DNA of 64,000 nt from Flavobacteriales bacterium (lineage in GTDB: Bacteria > Bacteroidota > Bacteroidia > Flavobacteriales_F > PHOS-HE28). Below are positions 1 to 8,425 of this stretch, piece after piece. Position 1 is the first letter of the stretch. Each line of letters starts with the position of its first letter. The notes under the pieces were generated by a model. That model did not search any database. It was not told the origin of the DNA and worked only from the letters and a program-made list of their open reading frames with translations. The position numbers were made by a program, and so were the translations under genes. Location of the stretch: NCBI GenBank assembly GCA_016704485.1, contig JADJAA010000001.1, positions 496,001 through 560,000 of the forward strand. Reading direction: 5' to 3'.

Positions 1-601
1 GCAATGCGGTGAGCGGTGTTGTTTCGGCTGGTTTCAAAACGACCGTGTTGCCGCAAGCCAATGCGGGGGCGAGTTTCCAGCTGGCCATGAGCAAGGGGAA
101 ATTCCACGGGATCACTTGCCCAGCGACACCCAGTGGCGTAGGGTTCTTGCCCGGAAATGCATACTTGATCTTATCGGCCCAACCGGCGTTGTAGAAGAAG
201 TGTGCTGCTGCTAATGGCACGTCAATGTCGCGACTTTCGCGGATGGCCTTGCCTCCATCCATCGTCTCAACAACGGCGAAGTGTCTTGCCTTTTCCTGCA
301 GTAGCCGCGCGATCCTGTAAATGTATTTGGCACGTTCGCTGGCCGGCATTTTACCCCATGGTCCTTCGTACGCCTTGCGTGCTGCTTTTACTGCAGCATC
401 CACATCGGCTTCGTTGGCTTCGGCAATACGCGCGAGCTTTTGCTCGTTGGCCGGGTTGATGGTGTCGAAGTATTTACCACTCTTGGGCTTCACCCATTTG
501 CCACCAATGAACAGTTCGTACTGCTCCTTCAGTTTGAAGTGATCTTTGCTTTCCGGTGCCGGAGCGAGTTGCCAATCGAGGGGTTTCATTTTGGTTGCCA
601 T
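1..601 (-). CDS. Aldehyde dehydrogenase, N-terminal part (runs off left edge)
   Basis: The reverse complement reads as an open frame of 200 codons from the ATG at 601 to the window edge. It has the start of the NAD(P)-dependent aldehyde dehydrogenase fold: an N-terminal strand region (YELFIGGKWV), the NPAN segment, and the cofactor-binding stretch with PWNFPLL and CGNTVVLKPAE, in which the Lys contacts the NAD phosphate in this family. The catalytic Glu and Cys lie beyond the edge, so activity and substrate cannot be judged. A TACCTTTA box at 608-615 sits 6 nt before the ATG and probably marks its promoter. The upstream T9SS gene on the same strand is separated by a strong hairpin at 638-675, so this gene likely starts its own transcript. 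The family call is firm; the substrate is unknown. Confidence 0.9.
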   Translation of the reverse strand, partial: MATKMKPLDWQLAPAPESKDHFKLKEQYELFIGGKWVKPKSGKYFDTINPANEQKLARIAEANEADVDAAVKAARKAYEGPWGKMPASERAKYIYRIARLLQEKARHFAVVETMDGGKAIRESRDIDVPLAAAHFFYNAGWADKIKYAFPGKNPTPLGVAGQVIPWNFPLLMASWKLAPALACGNTVVLKPAETTPLTAL

Positions 602-607
602 GGGTCG

Positions 608-615
608 TAAAGGTA
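608..615 (-). promoter_or_regulatory. Candidate -7 box for aldehyde dehydrogenase
   Basis: The minus strand reads TACCTTTA, one base from the Bacteroidota -7 consensus TAnnTTTG, ending 6 nt before the ATG at 601. No clear -33 element is visible. If used, the transcript would begin at or next to the start codon. Confidence 0.4.
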
Positions 616-637
616 GTCCTGTATTCCACAGAACGAA

Positions 638-675
638 GGCGCCCGGAAATGTGCGATGCCACACTTCCGGGCGCC
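638..675 (-). terminator. Strong GC-rich hairpin after the delta-60 T9SS gene
   Basis: An 11-bp perfect stem (GGCGCCCGGAA 638-648 with TTCCGGGCGCC 665-675) is extended inside by TGTG/CACA around a six-base loop. On the minus strand it follows the stop codon at 700 by about 25 nt and is followed by a weak T-containing tail (TTCGTTCTG). It is probably the transcript end of the upstream secreted-protein gene; the poor U-tract makes an imperfect intrinsic terminator. Confidence 0.6.
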
Positions 676-699
676 CTCAAGGCAGGATCTTGGAAAGGC

Positions 700-2466
700 T
701 CACTTCGCGAAGAACCGGAACACCTTGCGGCCATTCGGAGATCTCAACACGAACGTATAGGACCCTGAGGCAAGTCCAATAGTACTGATCTGGTCATAGC
801 CAGCGGTAATGGTACCGGTCTTCAGCAGGAGGCCACGCGCGTCGAACAGTTCGTAAGGCACAGAGTCGTCGCTGCGAATTGTAAGCATGCCGTAGGCATC
901 CGGTCCTGTTAATGAAATGGACTGCGTGGGGTCAGTAGTCGGCACGCCAACATTGAGCAATTCGAACGGCGCGGATATCGCTGAACAGCCCAATGCATCG
1001 GTCATTTCAACGGTGTAGCTGCCGTTCGACAGTGGCTCGAATGAGTTGGTCGTGGCACCTGTGATCTCGCTGCCATCGAGATACCACTGGAATCCAGGAC
1101 CACTGCCCGCTGTGATCAACGATGAGCCCGACGCGCTGATGCTAGGCAAGGCCACCGGATCCATGGAGAAGCGCCTGACCGCCATGCCCGCCGGGAATTG
1201 TGCACCCGAAAGGACCAGCCAGCGGCCCTCCTCGATCTCGATTGCGTCACTCGCTTTCTTGAATCCAAGGGATACCCAGGGTTGATCGTCGTTAGCGAGG
1301 ATGTTACTCTCGTTGAGCAGGAACCATTGCGTGCCAGGGACATTGCCGGAAGTGCCAGCATGCACAATGCCCAGTATGTTTCCGTCTGCGAGGATCTTCA
1401 AGCGCGAGGGCAATGGCGGAAGATTCGTTCCTAAGTGCGGCACCAGTAAGCGGCCATTCACACCGAACGTGAGATCCCGCGCGCCACTGGGCAGGAAGCG
1501 GATCAACATGATGTTGTCCTGGTCGAGCGTACCCATCACGGTCAACCGGTCCTGATCGTCCAATACGGCAGCGAAGTCCTCAAAGTAACCGTTGACCCCG
1601 GAAAATGCGGTGGTATCGTCCACCACGCCGTTGCTACCAAACGTTGTGGACGGTTCGCCCGCGAGCGTGAAGGCACTAAGTTCGATGCGGATCGTATTGA
1701 CGAAGCGGCGACCGTAGGCCACAAGGATCGTCGAACTGCTGGTCAAGTGTGTTGTTGCACGATAGGCGAACTCGGATTTCGGCACGTGCACAACTCCATC
1801 AGTGCCGAACGCAGCGTCCGGGTCGCCAGTTGCTTGGTAGCCGAACAAGGACAAAGCCCTCGAACCGCCGTTGCTGTTCCCGCTTTGGACAGCAGCAGCC
1901 ACATACCCTCCGGTGGGAAGAGCGATCAGGTCCATGCCGTAGCTGGACGCCACTCCATCAGAAGAGCTATGGCGGATGAACCCGTCCATTCCATAGGCTG
2001 CATCGAGCGTACCATTGGGCAATACGCGTATAGCGGTGTGGCGGTTCGTGCTCACAGCCCCGAAACCCTGGTTCGTTGTCCCTGCAAGCAGGAACGATCC
2101 ATTGGCCAGTTCCACTCCCTTCTCAGGCAGCACCCTCCAATCAGCGGCACCTGCAAGCTGCGAGACGCCGGCCGTTCCAAAGTCTGGATCAAAAGTCCCA
2201 CATTGGTCAAACTTCACGAGCACGCCTTGCCCGCTGTAGCCTTCGGGGACGCTCAATGTGACCTCGCTGATACCCAAATAACTGCCATCCTGAAGAGCCA
2301 ATAGATTCGCCGCCCAGCAATCGTGAAGTGAGCCTATTATCGGCACGTCCAGCACGCCGCTCCCGGCGAACACGGGATCCAGAGTGGGCAGCTGCGCTTT
2401 TATTCGGGTTACTCCTACGATCAGAACTGCGGAGACCAGAACAGGATGGAGGTAATTTGTTTTCAT
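700..2466 (-). CDS. Secreted delta-60-repeat protein with T9SS type A sorting domain
   Basis: This 588-residue secreted protein starts at the ATG at 2466, which gives a clear signal peptide (MKTNYLHPVLVSAVLIVGV, cleavage near KAQ). The longer open frame upstream uses a non-ATG start and lacks a signal. Six or more delta-60 type repeats run through roughly residues 25-400, with the recurring core DxxFGxxGVV, predicted to form a beta-propeller-like structure. A short Ig/PKD-like segment follows (FQWYLDGSEITG...YTVEMTDALGC). The last 70 or so residues resemble a T9SS C-terminal domain (YELFDARGLLLKTG, GLASGSYTFVLR), directing export through the type IX system and attachment or release at the surface. 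No enzymatic motif is seen; an adhesin or structural surface role is only a guess. The T9SS call is supported by sprA in the same window. Confidence 0.85.
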   Translation of the reverse strand: MKTNYLHPVLVSAVLIVGVTRIKAQLPTLDPVFAGSGVLDVPIIGSLHDCWAANLLALQDGSYLGISEVTLSVPEGYSGQGVLVKFDQCGTFDPDFGTAGVSQLAGAADWRVLPEKGVELANGSFLLAGTTNQGFGAVSTNRHTAIRVLPNGTLDAAYGMDGFIRHSSSDGVASSYGMDLIALPTGGYVAAAVQSGNSNGGSRALSLFGYQATGDPDAAFGTDGVVHVPKSEFAYRATTHLTSSSTILVAYGRRFVNTIRIELSAFTLAGEPSTTFGSNGVVDDTTAFSGVNGYFEDFAAVLDDQDRLTVMGTLDQDNIMLIRFLPSGARDLTFGVNGRLLVPHLGTNLPPLPSRLKILADGNILGIVHAGTSGNVPGTQWFLLNESNILANDDQPWVSLGFKKASDAIEIEEGRWLVLSGAQFPAGMAVRRFSMDPVALPSISASGSSLITAGSGPGFQWYLDGSEITGATTNSFEPLSNGSYTVEMTDALGCSAISAPFELLNVGVPTTDPTQSISLTGPDAYGMLTIRSDDSVPYELFDARGLLLKTGTITAGYDQISTIGLASGSYTFVLRSPNGRKVFRFFAK

Positions 2467-2897
2467 AGTGTGGGTGATCAGGTTGGGTTCGTTGTTGCAA
2501 AGCACCGGCAAAGGCTGACGGCGCGCAATAGAACTTTGGTTGACGATCCGGAACAATGTCAAGGAGCTAGTGTTCTTGGAGAGCAAACATGTATGGTATA
2601 CCTCTAGGTATAACGGCGCAGGACCTTCCGCTTAAGTCCACTGAGTGAAGTGCCTTGCTAGATGTGCCGGTCGGAAGACCGCATGTGCTGCGCGGCTTTA
2701 CTAATTAAAGGATGGATCAGCTATTCTGGTTCAACGCATTCATCGCGATCCATGATCACTCGAGATCCTACACCACGGACATGGCTCAGACCCGCGATGG
2801 CGGTAACGCGGTGCCGCGCCGTTTTTACTTAAGCTCACTTGTGATGAAGACTCCTTCTTGATCGCCATGTGATCGAGGGGGTCGCAGCGGTCTATGC
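2467..2897. other. Intergenic region, 431 bp, no gene seen
   Basis: No convincing reading frame or RNA gene is visible. It must hold the promoter of the minus-strand T9SS gene, but no perfect -7 box is found close to that ATG. It contains a palindrome, TATACCT-CT-AGGTATA (2597-2612), about 130 nt before the T9SS start, and a small CGGTC/GACCG hairpin near 2672-2685. Confidence 0.5.
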
Positions 2898-3593
2898 TCA
2901 CTTCTTCTTCCCAGTAGCGGCGGGTATCGCCAAATAAACCGAAGTCAACCCGATCAGGAATCCGGCCAGTTTCCTTCGGTCGCCAGCACCGCTCAATTCC
3001 GTCAATGCCGGAAGATGGTCCATCGCGAACTCCAAGGAATGCGCCATTTCAATAAGCGTAGTAGCGAAAGTACGGGGGTGCTTGCACGATCGATCACATG
3101 CTTTGAGCTCCTTGGCGAGATGTGAACAGAGATCCTTGTATGGCTGGAACAGCTTGAGCTTATTATCCTCATCCACGTTCCTGTGCATGAATGATTTAGA
3201 TCCTTCCACCAATACCAGATCGCGCAATGCGACAGGATCGAGCTGAGCCGCCAAGGCATCCTTCGACCATATGCCACATAGTGCATGAATATCACCTTGC
3301 ACTCGCGCCCAAGGGTCGGTCAGCGTGTGACCCTCTTGCTGACAATGCGTATCCAGCCACATCCAATACAACTGGAAATAATACTGAAGTAATCGTTGTT
3401 TGTTCGTGAAGTAATTGTAAATGGTAGCTTCGGTGCATTCTGCGCGGTCTGCGAGCTTACGAAAGGTGAAGGCCTCGAGACCGAGCTCATTCATCAGTGC
3501 GAGTCCTTCTGAGAGGATCCGCCCCCCTACTGCCGATGCTGCAGGGTCTCGTAAGTGGAGCGACGTGTCAGGAGCAAGTTGATAGTGTACCAT
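2898..3593 (-). CDS. TetR/AcrR family transcriptional regulator
   Basis: This 231-residue protein has a TetR helix-turn-helix at about residues 25-70 (GLEAFTFRKLADRAECTEATIYNYFTNK is split across the two helices, with the typical YNYF recognition end). The C-terminal ligand domain matches no family I can name, as is usual for TetR proteins. I chose the ATG at 3593; the longer frame from 3602 begins with TTG. The gene is divergent from the ABC/HlyD/TolC export operon with only 58 bp between starts, the classic layout of a local repressor controlling an efflux operon and itself. The intergenic space has mirrored -7 boxes in an 11-bp inverted repeat, which a dimeric TetR could cover. The ligand is unknown. 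Confidence 0.9.
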   Translation of the reverse strand: MVHYQLAPDTSLHLRDPAASAVGGRILSEGLALMNELGLEAFTFRKLADRAECTEATIYNYFTNKQRLLQYYFQLYWMWLDTHCQQEGHTLTDPWARVQGDIHALCGIWSKDALAAQLDPVALRDLVLVEGSKSFMHRNVDEDNKLKLFQPYKDLCSHLAKELKACDRSCKHPRTFATTLIEMAHSLEFAMDHLPALTELSGAGDRRKLAGFLIGLTSVYLAIPAATGKKK

Positions 3594-3599
3594 AGCGGA

Positions 3600-3643
3600 C
3601 AAATATAGTATTACTTTATCATATCATTGTTTTACTATATTTG
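3600..3643. promoter_or_regulatory. Mirrored divergent promoters / candidate TetR operator
   Basis: CAAATATAGTA (3600-3610) and TACTATATTTG (3633-3643) form a perfect 11-bp inverted repeat. Each arm contains a perfect -7 box, TATATTTG, on the minus strand for tetR (3607-3600) and on the plus strand for the ABC gene (3636-3643). A weak -33-like TTTA lies at 3615-3618 for the plus promoter. The boxes end 6 and 8 nt from the two start codons. One dimeric repressor could block both. Confidence 0.65.
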
Positions 3644-3651
3644 CACCCACG

Positions 3652-5319
3652 ATGATCGACCCCATAACCCCCTGGAAGCGTTTGACACGGTTGTTGCGCG
3701 TAGACAAGCGCGAGATCGGCCACATCTACCTTTACGCAGCTGTGGGCGGAGCCATCGGTCTGAGCCTTCCGCTCGGCGTGCAGGCCATCATCAATTTGAT
3801 CAGTGGTGGCCAAGTTGCAACGAGTTGGGGAGTGCTGATCGCTTTCGTTACGATCGGTGTGGGATTCACTGGAGGATTGCAAGTAATGCAGCTTGCACTT
3901 GTCGAGAATTTTCAGCAACGCCTCTTCGCTCGAAGCGCACTGGAGTTCGCTTATAGACTGCCCCGCATTTCGCACGAAGCAGCAGGTGGGCGATATCTTC
4001 CGGAACTTGTGAACCGATTCTTTGACACAATGACGATCCAGAAAGGACTTGCCAAACTCCTAATGGATGTACCCATGGGGCTGTTGCAGATCGCATTGTC
4101 ACTCATCCTGCTAGCGATCTATCATCCCTTTTTCATCGCCTTCGGCTTTCTATTGGTCCTATTGATGTGGTTGATCTTCCGCATTACGGGGCATCGTGGT
4201 CTTGCCACCAGCATGGATGAAAGCACCGCAAAATACAAAGTGGCCTATTGGTTGGAAGAGATCGGCAGGAAGCAATCCACTTTCAAGATGCTTGGTAAAA
4301 CGAATATGCCGATCGAGCGTACAGATGCGTTGGTCGACGACTATGTGAAGGCACGAAAGGCACACTTCAAGATACTACTCGGCCAATACGGGGCAATGGT
4401 CGGATTCAAGGTCGTTATCACGTTGAGCTTGCTTGCGCTAGGTGGTGCTCTTGTGATCAATGAACAAATGAATCTGGGACAATTCGTTGCGGCAGAGATC
4501 GTGATACTCCTGCTCATCAATGCTGTGGAGAAGATCATCCTAAGTGTGGACCGGGTGTATGATGTGCTTACCGCGATCGAAAAGATCGGCCAGGTCACGG
4601 ACATTGAACTGGAACGTTCCGGTGGATTGACCGTACTGGAGCATGATACCGATCAAGGTCTTGAGGTGCGGACAACTGACCTCGGTCTGCGATCCGAATG
4701 GAACCATCATGCCGTACTCGAGAACATAAACTTGCACTTCGCGGCAGGTGAGAAGATCTGTCTCAGTGGCTCGAACGGATCCGGCAAGACCTCCCTTTTG
4801 CGGATCCTAAGCGCAGGTGTGCTGCCTACACAAGGCACGGTTTCGTTCGACGGACAACCCTTGACCAGTCTGGACCTGCCGCATGTGCGATCGATGATCG
4901 GCACCTACCTCAGCGATGAGAATGTATTCATAGGGACCGTGATGGAGAACATTGTCGTTGGCCGCAAATGGATCACCGAAACGGATGTAATGGAGGCTGC
5001 TAAGACCACTGGATTGTTCAACCATTTGGCCACTCTGCCTAGTGGACTTCTCACCCAGATCCAAGCAGAAGGCGGGCGTCTGCCAAGAAGTTTGGTAACA
5101 CGTATTGCTCTTACCCGCGGGATCGTTGGCAAGCCACGCATGTTATTGCTTGATGATAGCATGCTTGATTGGGAAAAAACCGAGCGCGAGCAGTTGCTCG
5201 GGTGGATCACCGATTCCGCTCGGCCTTGGACGCTGGTGATCGTGAGTAATGATCCGTGGGTACATGGAAGATGTGATCAAGTGATCCACATGCACAATGG
5301 TCAGATCAAAACCTCTTGA
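3652..5319 (+). CDS. ABC transporter fused permease/ATP-binding subunit with degenerate ATPase
   Basis: This 555-residue exporter half-transporter has an N-terminal six-helix membrane domain (about residues 1-310) and a C-terminal nucleotide-binding domain. Walker A is intact (GSNGSGKT, near residue 373). The other catalytic motifs are altered: the Q-loop region reads TYLSDEN without the Gln, the LSGGQ signature is replaced by RLPRSL, the Walker B aspartate is followed by Asp rather than Glu (LLLDDSM), and the H-loop His is replaced (VIVSNDP). It begins an operon with HlyD and TolC proteins, so the complex likely spans both membranes as a type I secretion or efflux system. No C39 peptidase domain is present. 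Whether it hydrolyses ATP normally is doubtful. Substrate unknown. The start is the ATG 8 nt after a perfect -7 box. Confidence 0.88.
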   Translation: MIDPITPWKRLTRLLRVDKREIGHIYLYAAVGGAIGLSLPLGVQAIINLISGGQVATSWGVLIAFVTIGVGFTGGLQVMQLALVENFQQRLFARSALEFAYRLPRISHEAAGGRYLPELVNRFFDTMTIQKGLAKLLMDVPMGLLQIALSLILLAIYHPFFIAFGFLLVLLMWLIFRITGHRGLATSMDESTAKYKVAYWLEEIGRKQSTFKMLGKTNMPIERTDALVDDYVKARKAHFKILLGQYGAMVGFKVVITLSLLALGGALVINEQMNLGQFVAAEIVILLLINAVEKIILSVDRVYDVLTAIEKIGQVTDIELERSGGLTVLEHDTDQGLEVRTTDLGLRSEWNHHAVLENINLHFAAGEKICLSGSNGSGKTSLLRILSAGVLPTQGTVSFDGQPLTSLDLPHVRSMIGTYLSDENVFIGTVMENIVVGRKWITETDVMEAAKTTGLFNHLATLPSGLLTQIQAEGGRLPRSLVTRIALTRGIVGKPRMLLLDDSMLDWEKTEREQLLGWITDSARPWTLVIVSNDPWVHGRCDQVIHMHNGQIKTS

Positions 5320-5322
5320 GCT

Positions 5323-6681
5323 ATGCTGGACCTTAGCCCACAAAACCCCTTACCAAAACTTGACAGCAACACATTCGGTTCGTTCCGGACCATCGGTGTT
5401 GCCAAGGCGAATGAATTGTTCGCGAAATGGGTTATCGCCATTTGCGTCATTACGATCATTGGCATGTTCCTTCCTTGGACACAGAATATCCGTGCACTCG
5501 GAACGCTCACTAGCCTTTCACCGGATCAGCGGCCACAGACCGTGCATGCCATTATTCCCGGAAGGCTCGAGGAGTGGTTCGTGCGCGAAGGACAACTCGT
5601 GAATAAAGGCGATACGATACTTCGACTGAGCGAGGTAAAGGCCGAATACTTCGATCCCATGCTCTTGGACCGTACACAACAGCAGATCACCGCGAAGGAA
5701 TTGACCGCGAAGAGCTATGACGAGAAGGTTCGTTCCTTGGACTCACAGATCGATGCACTTACAGGTGGGCTGCGGATCAAACTGGAACAGGCAGAGAACA
5801 AGATCATACAAGCGAAGCTGAAGATCCAAAGCGATAGTATCCGCGTGGTGGCTGCGAGAACGGAGATCAGAGTGGCGGATGATCAATATGCAAGAGGCGA
5901 ACAACAATTCAAGGAAGGTCTCGTGAGCAAAGTGGAATTGGAACGTCGCCAAGTTACCCAGCAACGAGCCAATGCAACACTGATCGACGCCCAGAACCAA
6001 TTGCTCAATGCGCGCAACGAATTCCTGAACGCTCAGCTTGAGGTGAACAGCATCCGCAATGACTACCGCGACAAACTGAGTAAAGCCGAAAGCGAAAAGT
6101 TCGCCAGCATGAGCCAATTCTACACCACCGAAGGCGAAGTGAGCAAAATGCAAGTGGACCTCGCCAACTACACCGTGCGAGCCGGTAATTATTATGTGAC
6201 AGCTCCTCAGCAGGGATACATCACAAGAGCAATCGTTACCGGTTTGGGTGAAACGGTCAAGGAAGGAGATCCGCTCGTGAGCGTAATGCCTGCACGATTC
6301 GAGCTTGCCGTGGAACTCTATGTAAGACCCATGGATATGCCGTTGATCAACAAAGGGCAGAAGGTGCGGTTCTTCTTCGATGGATGGCCGAGCATCGTTT
6401 TCAGTGGTTGGCCGAACACAAGCTATGGGACCTTCGGCGGGGAAGTCGTTGCCATCGACAATTTCATCAGCCCGAATGGTAAATACCGCATTCTGGTCGG
6501 CCCGGATAAAGACGACGAGGAATGGCCCAGTGCCTTGCGCGTTGGTGGAGCCGCAGTTGGATTCGCATTGATGAGCGATGTGCCGATATGGTATGAACTG
6601 TGGCGACAGGTCAATGGTTTTCCTCCGGATCTTTATACAGGGATCGAAGCCGTGAGCACGATGCCGACGAAAGAAAAATGA
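5323..6681 (+). CDS. HlyD-family periplasmic adaptor protein
   Basis: This 452-residue membrane-fusion protein has a single membrane helix near residues 34-52 (KWVIAICVITIIGMFLPW), a biotinyl-lipoyl-like segment just after it (GRLEEWFVREGQLVNKGDTIL), a long coiled-coil hairpin (about residues 100-270, rich in Gln, Glu, Lys and Ala) and a return half-lipoyl plus beta-barrel domain (APQQGYITRAIVTGLGETVKEGDPL). It bridges the inner-membrane ABC subunit and the TolC channel. It starts 3 nt after the ABC stop and its stop overlaps the next start (ATGA), indicating translational coupling. Family assignment is confident; the exported substrate is not known. Confidence 0.93.
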   Translation: MLDLSPQNPLPKLDSNTFGSFRTIGVAKANELFAKWVIAICVITIIGMFLPWTQNIRALGTLTSLSPDQRPQTVHAIIPGRLEEWFVREGQLVNKGDTILRLSEVKAEYFDPMLLDRTQQQITAKELTAKSYDEKVRSLDSQIDALTGGLRIKLEQAENKIIQAKLKIQSDSIRVVAARTEIRVADDQYARGEQQFKEGLVSKVELERRQVTQQRANATLIDAQNQLLNARNEFLNAQLEVNSIRNDYRDKLSKAESEKFASMSQFYTTEGEVSKMQVDLANYTVRAGNYYVTAPQQGYITRAIVTGLGETVKEGDPLVSVMPARFELAVELYVRPMDMPLINKGQKVRFFFDGWPSIVFSGWPNTSYGTFGGEVVAIDNFISPNGKYRILVGPDKDDEEWPSALRVGGAAVGFALMSDVPIWYELWRQVNGFPPDLYTGIEAVSTMPTKEK

Positions 6682-8111
6682 AAACAACGCTACTCATCGG
6701 AATTTTGCTTCTTGGCTGTGCTTCGCATGCTCAAACGCCAGCGGACGGCGGAACGCTCACCAGGGAAACATTCGTGAAGCTGGTGTTGAAGAACCATCCT
6801 ATTGCACGCCAAGCAACCTTGCGCACTGGTCTAGGGGAAGCTACCGTACGCAGTGCCCGTGGTGGTTTTGACCCAATGGCAACTGCCAGTTACGCTGAGA
6901 AACGATTCGATGGATTCGAGTACTTCGAGATAATGGACGCTGGACTCAAAGTGCCTACTTGGTTCGGAGTGGACCTTGTTGGTGGTTTCCAGAATACGGA
7001 TGGTTTCTACTTGAACCCGCAAGGCACTACCCCGGACAATGGGCTTATCAAAGCTGGAGTTGAAGTACCGATCGGTCAGGGATTGTTCATGGACCAACGC
7101 CGCGCAACCTTGCGCAAGGCACAAGCATACCAACGTGGAACAGAAGGCGAACGGCAAGAAATGCTGAACCAGTTGTTGCTAACGGCTTTAGGCGATCACA
7201 CGGATTGGGTTGCTACTTATGAGCAACTACGCATCAGTGATACTGCCGTGGTCCTGGCAAGCAGGCGCTTCGATCAGGTACGTGGTAGCTTTAGAGGAGG
7301 GGATCGGCCTGCCATTGATACACTTGAGGCCTATTTACAAGTTCAAGACCGCTTAATGCGAAAACAACAAGCGCAACTTGACCATCTGAACGCCGGCCTC
7401 CGATTGAGCAACCATTTGTGGGATGATGCGCAACGCCCCTTAGAGTTACAACCAGGTATAACACCAGTGATCAGCGACCTCGCATCACCGATCGTATTCA
7501 CCCTTGCGGACAGCAGTATTGCGCGCGCTATCGAAATACATCCAATGTTACAACGATCACAAGCACGCATCGATCAGATAGAAGTGGATCGACGCCTCCG
7601 CGCTGAATTCCTAAAACCGCAACTGGACCTGAAATACAATTGGTTGGGCAACGGCGGTGCGTTAAGCAATGAGCCAGGTACTACCTTACTTGGCGATGGA
7701 CATCAATTAGGAGTCGGGTTCCAAATGCCATTGCTCTTGCGCAGAGAACGCGGAGAACTCACGCTTGCCAAATTGCGGCTCACGGATGCTGAGCTTAGCT
7801 TGGAACGCGATCAGGCAGTGATCCGGAACAAGATACTTGAACGCCGGAACGACATTGCTACTTACCGCCAACAGACCGACCTCGGAGCAGACATGGTGAC
7901 GAATTATGCGCGTCTTTTAAATGCTGAAACCCAACGATTCGAAGTAGGTGAAAGTTCGCTTTTCATTGTGAACGGACGCGAAGTCCCATTGATCGAATCG
8001 CGCTTGAAGCAAGTGGCCTTCGAAGCCAAATTGCGCAAAGCCTATTTCGCGTTGGACCACGACGCAGGAACGCTTTGGAACGCTTGGACGAATAACACAA
8101 CACAGCCATGA
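6678..8111 (+). CDS. TolC-family outer-membrane efflux protein
   Basis: This 477-residue outer-membrane channel has a signal peptide (MKTTLLIGILLLGCASHAQ). The start at 6678 is chosen because it gives the signal and overlaps the preceding stop as ATGA; a longer frame from 6600 does not. The body has the two repeated alpha-helical stretches expected for OEP domains (for example RQEMLNQLLLTALGDHTDWVATYEQLRISD and the C-terminal helix with ETQRFEVGESSLFIVN, whose GESSLF motif is typical of TolC/NodT proteins). It completes the ABC-HlyD-TolC tripartite exporter. It also overlaps the next gene by 4 nt. Confidence 0.92.
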   Translation: MKTTLLIGILLLGCASHAQTPADGGTLTRETFVKLVLKNHPIARQATLRTGLGEATVRSARGGFDPMATASYAEKRFDGFEYFEIMDAGLKVPTWFGVDLVGGFQNTDGFYLNPQGTTPDNGLIKAGVEVPIGQGLFMDQRRATLRKAQAYQRGTEGERQEMLNQLLLTALGDHTDWVATYEQLRISDTAVVLASRRFDQVRGSFRGGDRPAIDTLEAYLQVQDRLMRKQQAQLDHLNAGLRLSNHLWDDAQRPLELQPGITPVISDLASPIVFTLADSSIARAIEIHPMLQRSQARIDQIEVDRRLRAEFLKPQLDLKYNWLGNGGALSNEPGTTLLGDGHQLGVGFQMPLLLRRERGELTLAKLRLTDAELSLERDQAVIRNKILERRNDIATYRQQTDLGADMVTNYARLLNAETQRFEVGESSLFIVNGREVPLIESRLKQVAFEAKLRKAYFALDHDAGTLWNAWTNNTTQP

Positions 8112-8422
8112 TCCATATAACATTTCAAACACGCACCGAAGAGGCTGCTGAGAAACTCGCAGGCCACTTAATGGAGAAACACTTGTTGCTCTTTCCTACA
8201 ATAGACACGGATCATGAAGAGCTTACTTGGGCAGGAGGTGCAATTGAACGCAACCGCCAACTTCTGCTCCAAGGCATGAGTAAAGCGCTGCTCTATCGGG
8301 AACTGGAAAGCGAGGCCTATGCTTTATTAGGTGAAGACCTTGTGCGTATGCATGCAGTACCCGTGGTCAGCATGGATCCACATGCACAACAAGTGCTCTT
8401 GGAACAAACTGCAAAAGTGTGA
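8108..8422 (+). CDS. Small CutA-like protein in export operon
   Basis: This 104-residue cytoplasmic protein has no signal peptide. The pattern of an N-terminal strand (MIHITFQT), a helix (TEEAAEKLAGHLMEKHLL), two long strands (ELTWAGGAIERNRQLLLQG), a helix (YRELESEAYALLGE) and a closing strand (AVPVVSMD) matches the ferredoxin-like CutA/divalent-cation-tolerance fold, in which a WxGxI segment and a VP-hxxhP strand occupy the same places. The similarity is by eye only. It is translationally coupled to tolC (ATGA overlap) and precedes the TPR gene by 3 nt, so it belongs to the exporter operon. A trimeric PII/CutA-like sensor or regulator is possible but unproven. Confidence 0.6.
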   Translation: MIHITFQTRTEEAAEKLAGHLMEKHLLLFPTIDTDHEELTWAGGAIERNRQLLLQGMSKALLYRELESEAYALLGEDLVRMHAVPVVSMDPHAQQVLLEQTAKV

Positions 8423-8425
8423 AGG

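Noticed and set aside
1747..2304. 185-codon open frame on the plus strand
   Set aside because: It lies wholly antisense to the delta-60 T9SS gene; the product has no domain or signal and looks like a complement of the repeat codons.
5743..6687. 314-codon open frame on the minus strand
   Set aside because: Antisense to the HlyD adaptor gene, whose coiled-coil codons leave few stops in the opposite frame; the translation is His/Phe-rich without a recognisable domain.
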